Origin: Pseudomonadota bacterium
GTDB taxonomy: Bacteria; Pseudomonadota; Gammaproteobacteria; Burkholderiales; SCOH01
DNA: 13,678 bases
Direction of reading: 5' to 3'
Assembly (NCBI GenBank): GCA_030917985.1
Contig: JAUPTR010000421.1
Span: forward strand, 1 to 13,678
Under the pieces are notes generated by a model, which made no database searches, was not told the DNA's origin, and worked only from the letters and a program-made list of their open reading frames with translations. Within the stretch, counting starts at the first letter, position 1. Every line of letters starts with the position of its first letter. Below are positions 5,278 through 12,809 of the stretch, one piece after another. Made by a program: the position numbers and the translations under genes.

Positions 5278-7650
5278 TTAGTTGCGGAGCGGTTTGTTGT
5301 TTTGCAGCATGTAGAAGATCCGTTCTTGCGATTTCGGGTTCTTCAGCAGGCTGATAAAGGCTTTGCGCTCCAGATCCAGCAACCACTGTTCATCAACCAG
5401 TGTGCCAGGCTCAACGTCACCACCAGTCATCACGTCAGCGATGGTTGCTGCGATGTGGTAATCGTGAGCAGAAATGAAGTTGCCTTCTTTCATGTTGGTC
5501 AGCTGACCGCGAATCGATGCTGCGCCTGCACGGCCGGCAACCGGAATCGCTTTCAGCTTCAACGGCGGACGGTAGCCCGCTTCAGCCATGGCGATAACCT
5601 GCGACTTGGCAACGTGCAGCAACTCGAACTCGTTGAATACGACCAGATCGGTATTGCGCAGGAAACCGATTTCCTGACCTTCCTGAGCCGAAGTCCCCAC
5701 CTTGGCAGTTGCGATTGCCAGGAAATAGTCCTTCAGTGCAGCGAATACGTCGCCTTTGGACTCTTGAGCCGCACGAACTGCGAATTCTTTACAGCCACCG
5801 CCACCTGGCAGCAGGCCCACGCCCACTTCAACCAGACCGATATAGGTCTCCAGATGTGCGACGATCTTGTCGCAGTGCATCGCGAATTCGCAGCCACCGC
5901 CGAATACGTAGTTCTTGGTTGCGGCAACAGTCGGGATGTTGCTGTAACGCAGACGCATCGACGTCGCCTGGAATGCCTTGACCGACTCATCGATCACATC
6001 CCACTGGCCAGCCATGAACGACGGGCCCATTGCCATCAGATCAGCGCCAACCGAGAACGGATCTTCGGTTTGCCAGATGACCAGACCTTTGTAGCCTGCC
6101 TCAGCAATGTCGATTGCCTTGTTGACGGCTTCAATCACAGTCGGGCCAATTGCATGCATCTTCGACTTGAAGGAGATGATCAGAACACCATCACCTTGAG
6201 TCCAGACACGTGCGCCATCGTTCTCGTAAACGGTTTCGCCGTATACCGGAGCAGCTTCGCCGATCAGGCGAGCCGGGAACAGCTGACGCTGGTAAACCGG
6301 CAGAGTCGAGCGCGGCACCATGGCATTTTTAGCCGGGCTGAACGAACCTTCAGCGCTGTGCAGCGCATCACGCTCGAAGACCCAGGCCGGCAGTGCGGCG
6401 TTGGCGATGGTTTTACCGGCTTCGATGTCAGCCTTAACCCACTCGGCAACGGTCTTCAGACCCGCAGCCTGCCAGGTTTCAAACGGACCTTCGCTCCAGC
6501 CGAAACCCCAGCGAATGGCCAGGTCAACGTCACGCGCATTGTCAGCGATGTCAGCCAGATGAACGGCGATGTAGTGGAACACGTCACAGAAAGTTGCCCA
6601 CAGGAATTGAGCCTGCGGATGGCTCGACTCACGCAGTGCTTTCAGCTTGGCGGCAACATCCTTGTTCTTGAGGATTTCCTTGACGCTGTCGTCACCTTTT
6701 ACGCCGGTTTCAACGTAAGTGCCGGCCTTCGGATCCAGAACCAGTTTTGTCTTGCCATCACGCTTGTAGATACCAGCCTTGGTTTTCTGACCCAGCGCAC
6801 CCGCTTCGATCAGTTTAGTCAACCATTCCGGGGATTTGAACAGTGGATGCCACGGGTCATTCGGCAGGGTGTCCTGCATGGTTTTAACCACGTGAGCAAA
6901 AGTATCCAGGCCCACCACGTCAGCAGTGCGGAAGGTGGCCGATTTCGGGCGACCCAGCCGCGGACCAGTCAGATCGTCAACCACGTCAAAGCGGATGCCG
7001 AATTTGTCTGCGTTGTGGATGCAAGCCAGCATCGAGAATACGCCGATGCGGTTAGCAACGAAGTTCGGGGTATCTTTGGCGCGTACCACACCTTTACCCA
7101 GCGTGGTCACCAGGAATTCTTCCAGCTGATCCAGCATGACCGCTTCGGAAGTCGCACACGGGATGATTTCAACCAAGTGCATGTAACGCGGAGGGTTGAA
7201 GAAATGGATCCCGCAGAAACGGCTGCGCATCGACTCCGGACAACCTTCAGCCAGCGTGTTGATCGACAGGCCGGAGGTGTTGGTTGCGAAAATTGCATTA
7301 GTACCCAGGAACGGGGCAACTTTCTTGAACAGATCCAGTTTCCAGTCCATGCGTTCCGCGATCGCTTCAATCACGATATCGCATTCGCGCAACAGTTCCA
7401 GGTTCTGATCGTAGTTAGCCGCTGTAATGAAATCGGCTTTCTCTTTGCGACCAACCGGGGACGGCTTCAGTTTTTTCAGGTTGTCGATCGCTTTGAGGAC
7501 GATACCATTCGGGTTGCCTTCTTTCGCCGGCAGATCGAACAATACTACCTCAACATTGGCGTTGGCCAAATGTGCGGCAATCTGTGCACCCATCACACCG
7601 GCACCCAGAACGGCCACCTTGCGAACCACAAATTTCGGAGTCTGAGACAT
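5278..7650 (-). CDS. Fused 3-hydroxyacyl-CoA dehydrogenase / enoyl-CoA hydratase
   Basis: 790 residues, with the dehydrogenase domain first and the hydratase (crotonase) domain last. This is the FadN order, the reverse of E. coli FadB. It hydrates trans-2-enoyl-CoA and oxidises the resulting 3-hydroxyacyl-CoA with NAD+, handing 3-ketoacyl-CoA to the thiolase encoded next door. The NAD-binding loop GAGVMG is at 16-21. Dehydrogenase catalytic residues visible are S126 (NTSG), H149 (GIHFFNP), E161 (LVEII) and N200 (NFVANRIG). The helical dimerisation region runs from about 195 to 430. In the crotonase part, FSVGADLMAM (532-541) and the FGGGCE block supply the oxyanion hole, and both catalytic glutamates are present: E588 (GGGCE) and E608 (GLVEVGVG). 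The ATG at 7650 has GAGGA 5 bases upstream. Both active sites look intact. The protein is cytosolic. Confidence 0.93.
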   Translation of the reverse strand: MSQTPKFVVRKVAVLGAGVMGAQIAAHLANANVEVVLFDLPAKEGNPNGIVLKAIDNLKKLKPSPVGRKEKADFITAANYDQNLELLRECDIVIEAIAERMDWKLDLFKKVAPFLGTNAIFATNTSGLSINTLAEGCPESMRSRFCGIHFFNPPRYMHLVEIIPCATSEAVMLDQLEEFLVTTLGKGVVRAKDTPNFVANRIGVFSMLACIHNADKFGIRFDVVDDLTGPRLGRPKSATFRTADVVGLDTFAHVVKTMQDTLPNDPWHPLFKSPEWLTKLIEAGALGQKTKAGIYKRDGKTKLVLDPKAGTYVETGVKGDDSVKEILKNKDVAAKLKALRESSHPQAQFLWATFCDVFHYIAVHLADIADNARDVDLAIRWGFGWSEGPFETWQAAGLKTVAEWVKADIEAGKTIANAALPAWVFERDALHSAEGSFSPAKNAMVPRSTLPVYQRQLFPARLIGEAAPVYGETVYENDGARVWTQGDGVLIISFKSKMHAIGPTVIEAVNKAIDIAEAGYKGLVIWQTEDPFSVGADLMAMGPSFMAGQWDVIDESVKAFQATSMRLRYSNIPTVAATKNYVFGGGCEFAMHCDKIVAHLETYIGLVEVGVGLLPGGGGCKEFAVRAAQESKGDVFAALKDYFLAIATAKVGTSAQEGQEIGFLRNTDLVVFNEFELLHVAKSQVIAMAEAGYRPPLKLKAIPVAGRAGAASIRGQLTNMKEGNFISAHDYHIAATIADVMTGGDVEPGTLVDEQWLLDLERKAFISLLKNPKSQERIFYMLQNNKPLRN

Positions 7651-7840
7651 AGCTTCCTCAAGGGGTTAATTAAAACAACGTGAAGCGTGCGCGAAGCACA
7701 ACCTCATGTACCAGCGGACGTGCGTCCTAACTTTTTCAAATTAAACAAATTCATTGCCTTGAAGCACAAGGCACTAGCAGCTGAATTCAATGGTGCAGCA
7801 TATCACAGCAGCAGATCGCGGCGTTGTATGGCAAAAGCCG
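7651..7840. other. 190-bp gap upstream of the fused beta-oxidation gene
   Basis: No gene. Reading on the minus strand, it holds a small perfect hairpin (TGCCTTG/CAAGGCA, 7755-7773) without a good T-tract, which could be a weak terminator for the thioesterase gene. A poor promoter candidate follows (TTGTGC, 18 bp, TTTAAT), overlapping that hairpin. A GGACG-CA-CGTCC stem (7716-7727) lies in the presumed leader. I found no convincing PsrA-type box here, which is surprising if the downstream genes belong to that regulon. Confidence 0.4.
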
Positions 7841-8251
7841 TTAACAACCACAATCCAGAGGCATTTCGCGAGCCTTGCCATCCTTGCCGACAGCGACATA
7901 AGTCAACATCGCTTCGGTGACTTTGACACACTGCAACAGATCAGGGTGTCGCTGTGCGAATACTTCGACCTTCACCGTGACAGAGGTCTTGCCAACACGC
8001 AAACGCTCGGCGTAATAACTGACCAGATCACCCACATAAACCGGTTGATGAAACTGGAAGGCATTCACCGCCACGGTATTGACCGCACCCTGGGCACAAC
8101 GTTGCGCCTCGATACTACCGGCCAGGTCACATTGCATCATCATCCAGCCACCATAAATTGCACCATCTGCATTGGTATCCGCAGGCATCGGCATGATACG
8201 CATAATGGGCTGGCGATCATCCGGCAGCGAATTAATATCCAGTTCAGTCAT
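7841..8251 (-). CDS. YciA-type acyl-CoA thioesterase (hotdog fold)
   Basis: 136 residues from the ATG at 8251. It hydrolyses acyl-CoA to free acid and CoA in the cytosol. It matches the YciA family throughout: IMPMPADTNADGAIYGGWMM near the N-terminus (the ADTN-G-I-GGW signature, with the following D in QCDLAG), FHQPVYVGDLVSYYAE in the middle, and ATLTYVAV-like sequence (TEAMLTYVAVGKDGK) near the end. The frame stays open to a possible start at 8299, but AAGAG lies 8 bases upstream of the ATG at 8251 and homology begins there. The gene lies between the regulator and the beta-oxidation genes, on the same strand. A thioesterase here could prevent CoA from being trapped in acyl-CoAs or adjust the acyl-CoA pool sensed by the regulator; that is inference. 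Confidence 0.9.
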   Translation of the reverse strand: MTELDINSLPDDRQPIMRIMPMPADTNADGAIYGGWMMMQCDLAGSIEAQRCAQGAVNTVAVNAFQFHQPVYVGDLVSYYAERLRVGKTSVTVKVEVFAQRHPDLLQCVKVTEAMLTYVAVGKDGKAREMPLDCGC

Positions 8252-8297
8252 CTCGGAACTCTTGCAGCCAAACAGCTGCGCTTGCCTAAACCAGAGC

Positions 8298-8325
8298 ATT
8301 CTAGCCTGCTTTGCACACAGGCAAA
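8298..8325 (-). promoter_or_regulatory. Candidate promoter of the thioesterase gene
   Basis: On the minus strand TTTGCC (8325-8320), a 16-bp spacer and TAGAAT (8303-8298) resemble a sigma70 promoter about 45 bases upstream of the thioesterase ATG. It would allow expression separate from the regulator gene. GCCTG and CAGGC in the spacer form a small inverted repeat. Confidence 0.45.
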
Positions 8326-8366
8326 ACAGGGAGAAGCCCTATCACTCATGCGACTCATCACCGGCA

Positions 8367-9020
8367 TCAAGCAGGACGGTTTGGGGCGGTCAATCCCGCA
8401 ACCACAAACGGAACCAGATGCTTGACGATCTCCTGGGGATCGCGGGCGCCCGGAACATTGTTCTGTGACAGCAAACGGGCGACATCATTACCGGCAAAAG
8501 CATAAAAAATTGTGCCCATCGCGAACTGCAAGCGCCACGAAACCTCATGCGACCCGAGATGCGGCAAGGCTTTGACCAGAGCAGCACGGTAGGCTTCCAG
8601 CACATCTGAATACAAACGCGGCAACATGTCGCGCAAAGAGTCGTGTGGCTCGGCAAACACCCTGGACATCAGGCGGATAAAAATAATCCCGCCACGAGCA
8701 GGATCTTTGGCCAAGCGGATCGCGGGGCGCAAGTACGCCGCGACGATGCTGTCTACCGAGAGGCCATGCGGTGCGTCAATCAAAGCCTGACGCAACTCTT
8801 CAATGCACTCCTGATTATAAGGTGCCAGCCGACGGGAAATGACCCCCTGAAACAGCACCTCTTTCGAGCCAAAGTGATAATTTACGGCAGCAAGGTTAAC
8901 CGCAGCCCGCTGCGTAATCATGCGCAGCGAAGTCGCCTCGAAACCGTGCTCGACGAACAGAACCTCTGCAGCATCCAGAATGCGCGTTGCAGTGTCCTTG
9001 CCATTATCTGTAAACGACAT
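8367..9020 (-). CDS. psrA: PsrA-like TetR-family regulator of fatty-acid metabolism
   Basis: 217 residues from the ATG at 9020. The N-terminal DNA-binding domain reads ATRILDAAEVLFVEHGFEAT, then SLRMITQRAAVNLAAVNYHF-GSK, the TetR helix-turn-helix in a form very close to Pseudomonas PsrA (SLRLIT, GVNLAAVNYHFGSKK). The C-terminal ligand-binding half also resembles PsrA (a WRLQFAMG segment near 170, HLVPFVVAGL near the end). PsrA proteins repress fatty-acid genes and let go on binding long-chain acyl ligands. The frame extends to 9077, but that would place the start inside the promoter and its palindromes, so the ATG at 9020 was chosen despite a weak ribosome binding site (AGAAAA). The gene heads the leftward fatty-acid cluster and is divergent from dadA. 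The symbol is by resemblance. Confidence 0.85.
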   Translation of the reverse strand: MSFTDNGKDTATRILDAAEVLFVEHGFEATSLRMITQRAAVNLAAVNYHFGSKEVLFQGVISRRLAPYNQECIEELRQALIDAPHGLSVDSIVAAYLRPAIRLAKDPARGGIIFIRLMSRVFAEPHDSLRDMLPRLYSDVLEAYRAALVKALPHLGSHEVSWRLQFAMGTIFYAFAGNDVARLLSQNNVPGARDPQEIVKHLVPFVVAGLTAPNRPA

Positions 9021-9042
9021 GTTTTCTGAGTTGGCCCACAAA

Positions 9043-9058
9043 TCAAACGATTGTTTGA
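9043..9058. promoter_or_regulatory. PsrA-type operator, box 1
   Basis: A perfect 6+6 palindrome, TCAAAC-GATT-GTTTGA. It contains CAAAC-N4-GTTTG, an exact fit to the PsrA consensus known from Pseudomonas. It covers the expected transcription start of the regulator gene (about 9052), a good position for autorepression. Confidence 0.75.
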
Positions 9059-9070
9059 AACATACGTTTG
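9057..9070. promoter_or_regulatory. PsrA-type operator, box 2, over the -10 box
   Basis: GAAAC-ATAC-GTTTG fits the same consensus (G/C allowed at the ends) and shares two bases with box 1. It covers the whole -10 hexamer (9059-9064). The two boxes are centred 13 bp apart, so two dimers could bind on offset faces of the helix. Confidence 0.65.
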
Positions 9071-9087
9071 GCGCCAATAATTGTCAA
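9059..9087 (-). promoter_or_regulatory. Sigma70 promoter of the psrA-like gene
   Basis: On the minus strand a perfect -35 TTGACA (9087-9082), a 17-bp spacer and -10 TATGTT (9064-9059). Transcription should begin near 9052, giving a leader of about 32 bases to the ATG at 9020. This is among the best promoters in the window, and its core is covered by the two palindromes. Confidence 0.8.
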
Positions 9088-9167
9088 CAGCTTTTCATGA
9101 TGCGACGCAACATCAGGCAAAAGCCATTAAAGTCATTCAAGTACCGTGCTCAACTGAAAACACGCCT

Positions 9168-9173
9168 TATAAT
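9168..9173 (+). promoter_or_regulatory. -10 box of the dadA-like gene
   Basis: A perfect TATAAT 30 bases upstream of the dadA ATG predicts a start near 9180 and a short leader holding the ribosome binding site AAGGA. No good -35 box is found 16-18 bp upstream, so an activator may be needed. The nearest PsrA-type box ends about 100 bp upstream. Confidence 0.5.
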
Positions 9174-9202
9174 CGATGCTCGGCTTGAAAAAGGATGGGC
9201 GC

Positions 9203-10465
9203 ATGCGGGTGGCAGTACTTGGGGCAGGGGTCGTTGGCGTAACCAGCGCCTGGTTTTTATCGCGTGCCGGATATCAAGTCAGCGTTATCGAGCGGCAACC
9301 CGCCAGCGCCATGGAAACCAGTTTTGCCAACGGAGGGCAAATTTCTGTCAGCCAGGCAGAACCATGGGCCAACCCGGACGCACTGCACAAGATCATCAAA
9401 TGGCTTGGGCGGGAAGATGCGCCACTGTTGTTCCGCCTTCAGAAAGACCCACAACAGTGGTTATGGGGCTTACGTTTTTTGCGCGAATGCACTCATGCTC
9501 GCCATACACGCAATCTGCGTCACCTGGTAAACCTCGGGCTGTTCAGCCGCGCCATGTTGCAAGACTTGCGACAACAACTGGATTTGCAATATCAACAGCA
9601 GCAGCAAGGTATTCTGCAACTACACAGTGATCCGCGCGAGTACCAAAACGCCTGCAAGGCAGCAGCAATCATGGCAGAGCAAGGATGCCAGCGGATTGAG
9701 TTAAGTCTGCAACAGGCGACCCAAATTGAGCCCGCACTGGCACACAGCGTACTGCCTTTGTGTGGCGCTATCTACAGCCCGGATGATGAATCCGGTGACG
9801 CACACCAATTTACGCAAGCGCTGACCGGATATGCACAGCGGGCCGGAGTCTCATTTCTGTTCGGTCAGCACATCAAGCGCATTAACTACAGTCACAACGC
9901 AATCAGTCATATTGAGATCGAAGACGAACAGGGGCAAATACAGATAATCAAAGCGGACGCCTATGTCATGGCTGCCGGCAGCTACAGCCCATTACTGCTG
10001 AGAACAATCGGCATTCACTTGCCAATATATCCGGCAAAAGGATATTCCTTGACCATCCCATTAAGGGATGAAGATATTGCGCCACTCATCAGCATCACCG
10101 ATGAAAGCCACAAACTGGTTTTCTCGCGACTGGGAGATCGATTGCGCGTGGCCGGCACCGCCGAGCTTGCCGGCTATAACACCGAGATCAACACGCAACG
10201 CTGCGCAGCAATTCATGCACGCTGTCGCAGCCTGTTTCCGCGACTTATCGGCCAGGCAGCTCCACAAGCATGGGCGGGCCTGAGACCGGCAACACCGAAC
10301 AACATGCCCTTTATCGGCCGTAGCCGTTATCGCAACCTTTACCTGAATACAGGGCACGGAACACTTGGCTGGACCCAAAGCTGCGGCTCGGCGGCAGCAT
10401 TGGCACAGATAATGACGGGTAAAACACCAGAAATCGATTTTCCATTTCTTTGTGCGGCTGACTGA
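9203..10465 (+). CDS. dadA: D-amino acid dehydrogenase (DadA-like flavoenzyme)
   Basis: 420 residues from the ATG at 9203, chosen because AAGGA lies 7 bases upstream and the FAD-binding fold starts at once; an upstream ATG at 9176 adds a poor tail. It oxidises D-amino acids to 2-oxo acids and ammonia, passing electrons to the respiratory chain at the inner face of the membrane. The dinucleotide-binding motif is G7-A-G9-V-V-G12 with E30 ending the second strand (VSVIERQ). SFANGGQISVS follows, as in DadA. The C-terminal block, with AGLRPATPNNMPFIG and LYLNTGHGTLGWTQSCGS, is the strongest DadA signature. A short glutamine run (QYQQQQQG, about residue 135) is odd but in a surface region. No alanine racemase gene (dadX) is next to it. 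Related glycine or proline oxidases are less likely. The gene converges on mobA with 18 bp between stops. Confidence 0.9.
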   Translation: MRVAVLGAGVVGVTSAWFLSRAGYQVSVIERQPASAMETSFANGGQISVSQAEPWANPDALHKIIKWLGREDAPLLFRLQKDPQQWLWGLRFLRECTHARHTRNLRHLVNLGLFSRAMLQDLRQQLDLQYQQQQQGILQLHSDPREYQNACKAAAIMAEQGCQRIELSLQQATQIEPALAHSVLPLCGAIYSPDDESGDAHQFTQALTGYAQRAGVSFLFGQHIKRINYSHNAISHIEIEDEQGQIQIIKADAYVMAAGSYSPLLLRTIGIHLPIYPAKGYSLTIPLRDEDIAPLISITDESHKLVFSRLGDRLRVAGTAELAGYNTEINTQRCAAIHARCRSLFPRLIGQAAPQAWAGLRPATPNNMPFIGRSRYRNLYLNTGHGTLGWTQSCGSAAALAQIMTGKTPEIDFPFLCAAD

Positions 10466-10483
10466 CACTTCGCTGCGGGATTG

Positions 10484-11056
10484 TCACAAATGATCCAGCC
10501 TGTCGATCACATTACAGTTAACAAACAAGGAGGCATCCTCAAACTGCACAACGCTCCGTCGCAACAGCTGCTGCCAGGCACGCAGAGAACGCTGCCCGTC
10601 TCCCCAGGTGCGGCATAAAGCCTGCAAGGCAGTCTGGGTGCGGCATACGGCGATACTGTGGTGAATGCGCTCGGCATCGGCAGCAATGCACACATCCACA
10701 TCCGACTGCAACAGACACTGGAGCAAACGCGGCAATACAACGCCCCCCAAGCGAGGCACATCACAGGGAACGAGCACAACATACTCGTCTGTCACATATG
10801 GCATGGTTGCCATCAGGCCGGCCAGCGGCCCATCAAAACCAGCCCGTCCGTCAGCAACAACCTTATGCCCATACCGCTGGTAGATTTCCAGGTTGCGATT
10901 GGCACTGATCAGGATATTCGCGCAAACACCACCGAGCGCATCCAGCATCAACTCAACCATTGGCCGTCCGGCAAACAGCTGCAGCCCCTTGTCGAGCCCC
11001 CCCATGCGCCGCCCCTCTCCACCGGCCAACAGAATACCCGTTACGGACTCAGTCAC
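10484..11056 (-). CDS. mobA: Molybdenum cofactor guanylyltransferase MobA
   Basis: 190 residues, usual for the family. MobA joins GMP from GTP to molybdenum-molybdopterin, making the guanine dinucleotide (MGD) cofactor of DMSO reductase-type enzymes in the cytosol. The nucleotide-binding signature is complete: LLAGGEGRRMGGLDKGLQ at 9-26, with the loop glycines, R17 and K23. NRNLEIY and the DGPLAGL block (75-81) follow, and the Mg-binding aspartate is D99 in VPCDVPRL. The start is a GTG at 11056-11054; its GTGA overlaps the TGA of the upstream glycosyltransferase gene, so translation is probably coupled. No strong ribosome binding site is visible, consistent with coupling. No other molybdenum cofactor genes are in the window. 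Confidence 0.93.
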   Translation of the reverse strand: MTESVTGILLAGGEGRRMGGLDKGLQLFAGRPMVELMLDALGGVCANILISANRNLEIYQRYGHKVVADGRAGFDGPLAGLMATMPYVTDEYVVLVPCDVPRLGGVVLPRLLQCLLQSDVDVCIAADAERIHHSIAVCRTQTALQALCRTWGDGQRSLRAWQQLLRRSVVQFEDASLFVNCNVIDRLDHL

Positions 11057-12714
11057 AACGGAATGACCTGCTGTACATCTTTTATGTAGAGACGAAAGCG
11101 CTCACGACGGTCACCTGGCCGCCCCCCACTCCAGATTTTGCGCCAATTACCGTCAGGTGCAATTTCATCTCCCCCTCCTTGAACCAGCAGATAGGAGCAC
11201 TGGGCATCTGCATTTTTGTGCAAGCGCAGCGGTGCATGATAAGCAAACAAGGCCAGTTGCTGAATTGCCACCCCGGATGAGGCAACACAGTCATACTGCT
11301 CGGGCAGGGCAGCCTGCAACTGCAGCGCGGTGCTTCGATACGCGCGAACCCAGTCAATACCGGGCAACCACAACAACATCAGCAATGCCCAACCCAGCGT
11401 AACACCCGCAGCCCAACTGGTCACCGCCTGACGACCACGCTGGCGCCTGCGGCTCACAGCCCAGATCCATGCCATGGTAAGCAACATTGCCAGCAGCACT
11501 GCCACAGACTGCAATTCAGCCTCAAACCCGGGAGCAACTTTGTCACCCCGGGCTGCCAATCGCGCCGGAATACCAAACACTGCGGCACTCCAGGCTATCC
11601 AAATGTATATTGCCAACGAACCGAACGCCATAATGCCAAACCAGTTCAGCGCAGCAGCTGCGCCACGCCGCAAACGATCCACTCCGGCGCCCGCAAGAAA
11701 CGCGAAAGGAATCAGCAAAGGCAGTGCATACCCTTCACGAGGCAGCGGCGAAAACATCATGGCCGGCAGCATCAAACCCAGCACCAGCAGGGGAAACTGA
11801 ATGTGTGGCTTGGCATACCCCAGCAAACGCGCGTCCCACAAAGTCCATGCAGCCAAAGGCAATGCTGGCCAGGCAAACCAAGGCAGAATACTCAGGTAAT
11901 ACCAGATTTCGCGCAGCAGCCCAAACTCCCCATAGCCCTGAAAGCGCACTGTTGCGCCCTGCAGCCACCACTGAACAAACAACTCCGGAGACGATTTCCA
12001 TAACCAGAGCGGCCACAGCACCAGCCATGGCAGGGCAAGCAGGCCACCAAGCACGAGCGTCATCAGGTATTCCCGGGTACGCCAGTAACGAAAAAACACA
12101 GGCAACAATATGGCAACCAATGCCAGCATCGTCGGCTCGAACAATGAGGCGCTCGCGCCTGCCAAGCCAATACCAACGCCCAATGCAAGGCCCGCGATGC
12201 CAGGCAGGCGCAACGCCAGCACCATACCGTAAAAAGCCAAGGCAAAGCCGCACAGGGTAGCAACTTCGCTGCTCAGTGCATGGCCACGAACAACCAGTCC
12301 GAAACAACCGATCAGCACAATCACAACGACACGACCCAAACGCCGCCCCAGCAACTCGCGCGCGGCACCACCACAAAACGTAAGAGTCAGCGCAACAAAC
12401 ATGCCGGTAGCCAAGCGAGCGGCGTCATGCACGGCAAGCCAATGTGGCGCCAGCACCTTGGCAAACAATGCAGCAACCTGGTAATAGAAAGGCGAACGAT
12501 CCAGCATCGGCTCACCCAGCAAGGTTGGCATCAGCCAATTGCCGCTCTTCAACATCGCGTCAATTATGGCGATGGCTGCGGGTTCATCCGGCTTCCAGGG
12601 ATTGTGGCCAATCAAACCCGGCAACACCCAGATCACGCACAACAAAAACAACAACCATGGGCGCTCGGTGGGTTTAACCGGCTGAATCTCGGAGGGCGGC
12701 GAATAGGTGAGCAT
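11053..12714 (-). CDS. ArnT/PMT-family membrane glycosyltransferase
   Basis: 553 residues, largely hydrophobic with about ten to twelve membrane helices. The first helix (about 20-36, LLFLLCVIWVLPGLIG) leads into GHNPWKPDEPA, with D43-E44. An acidic pair in the first periplasmic loop is the catalytic mark of ArnT, PMT and related GT-C transferases, which move a sugar from a polyprenyl-phosphate donor to lipid A, protein or another acceptor in the periplasm. MLDRSPFYYQVAAL (about 70-83) is also typical. The last 100 residues form a small soluble periplasmic domain (QYDCVASSGVAI to VQQVIPL). The donor and acceptor cannot be read from sequence; no arn operon genes are nearby, so an L-Ara4N role should not be assumed. 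The ATG at 12714 lacks a good ribosome binding site. The gene overlaps mobA by 4 bp. Confidence 0.87.
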   Translation of the reverse strand: MLTYSPPSEIQPVKPTERPWLLFLLCVIWVLPGLIGHNPWKPDEPAAIAIIDAMLKSGNWLMPTLLGEPMLDRSPFYYQVAALFAKVLAPHWLAVHDAARLATGMFVALTLTFCGGAARELLGRRLGRVVVIVLIGCFGLVVRGHALSSEVATLCGFALAFYGMVLALRLPGIAGLALGVGIGLAGASASLFEPTMLALVAILLPVFFRYWRTREYLMTLVLGGLLALPWLVLWPLWLWKSSPELFVQWWLQGATVRFQGYGEFGLLREIWYYLSILPWFAWPALPLAAWTLWDARLLGYAKPHIQFPLLVLGLMLPAMMFSPLPREGYALPLLIPFAFLAGAGVDRLRRGAAAALNWFGIMAFGSLAIYIWIAWSAAVFGIPARLAARGDKVAPGFEAELQSVAVLLAMLLTMAWIWAVSRRRQRGRQAVTSWAAGVTLGWALLMLLWLPGIDWVRAYRSTALQLQAALPEQYDCVASSGVAIQQLALFAYHAPLRLHKNADAQCSYLLVQGGGDEIAPDGNWRKIWSGGRPGDRRERFRLYIKDVQQVIPL

Positions 12715-12746
12715 GCAAGCGGGTTCGCAAAAGAAAGGTCTACAGA

Positions 12747-12752
12747 ATTATA
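12747..12752 (-). promoter_or_regulatory. -10 box of the glycosyltransferase-mobA unit
   Basis: TATAAT on the minus strand, about 33 bases upstream of the glycosyltransferase ATG. The region 17 bp further upstream (TGCCTT) is a poor -35 box and lies inside the rpmE terminator stem. Probable promoter, judged mainly from the perfect -10 hexamer. Confidence 0.5.
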
Positions 12753-12761
12753 AAGCGCAGC

Positions 12762-12791
12762 AAAAACAAAAGGCAGCCGAAGCTGCCTTTT
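12762..12791 (-). terminator. Intrinsic terminator of rpmE
   Basis: On the minus strand AAAAGGCAGC-TTCG-GCTGCCTTTT forms a 10-bp stem closed by a stable TTCG loop, followed by GTTTTTG. It starts 18 bases after the rpmE stop codon. Confidence 0.93.
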
Positions 12792-12809
12792 GTCACCAAA
12801 TGCGTCAGC

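Noticed and set aside
4078..7683. A 1201-codon open frame on the plus strand, antisense to both beta-oxidation genes and through the gap between them
   Set aside because: Its translation is rich in H, R, Q and C with no recognisable domain, and it lies opposite two genes with complete catalytic motifs. Strong codon bias in the real genes explains the absence of stops. The continuation through the 90-bp gap is curious but not evidence of a gene.
8252..8299. Upstream start for the thioesterase at 8299
   Set aside because: The 16 extra residues do not fit the YciA family, and the extension overlaps the -10 hexamer of the candidate promoter. The ATG at 8251 has a better-placed ribosome binding site.
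9021..9077. N-terminal extension of the TetR regulator starting at 9077
   Set aside because: It would put the coding start inside the regulator's -10 box and operators, and its residues do not resemble the family. The ATG at 9020 fits the family start.
9176..9202. Upstream start for dadA at 9176
   Set aside because: It falls at or before the predicted transcription start and adds residues ahead of a FAD-binding fold that normally begins at the N-terminus. AAGGA serves the ATG at 9203.
11735..12376. 213-codon minus-strand frame inside the glycosyltransferase gene
   Set aside because: It is a shadow frame of the membrane protein gene; the main frame has the family motif and a continuous run of membrane helices.
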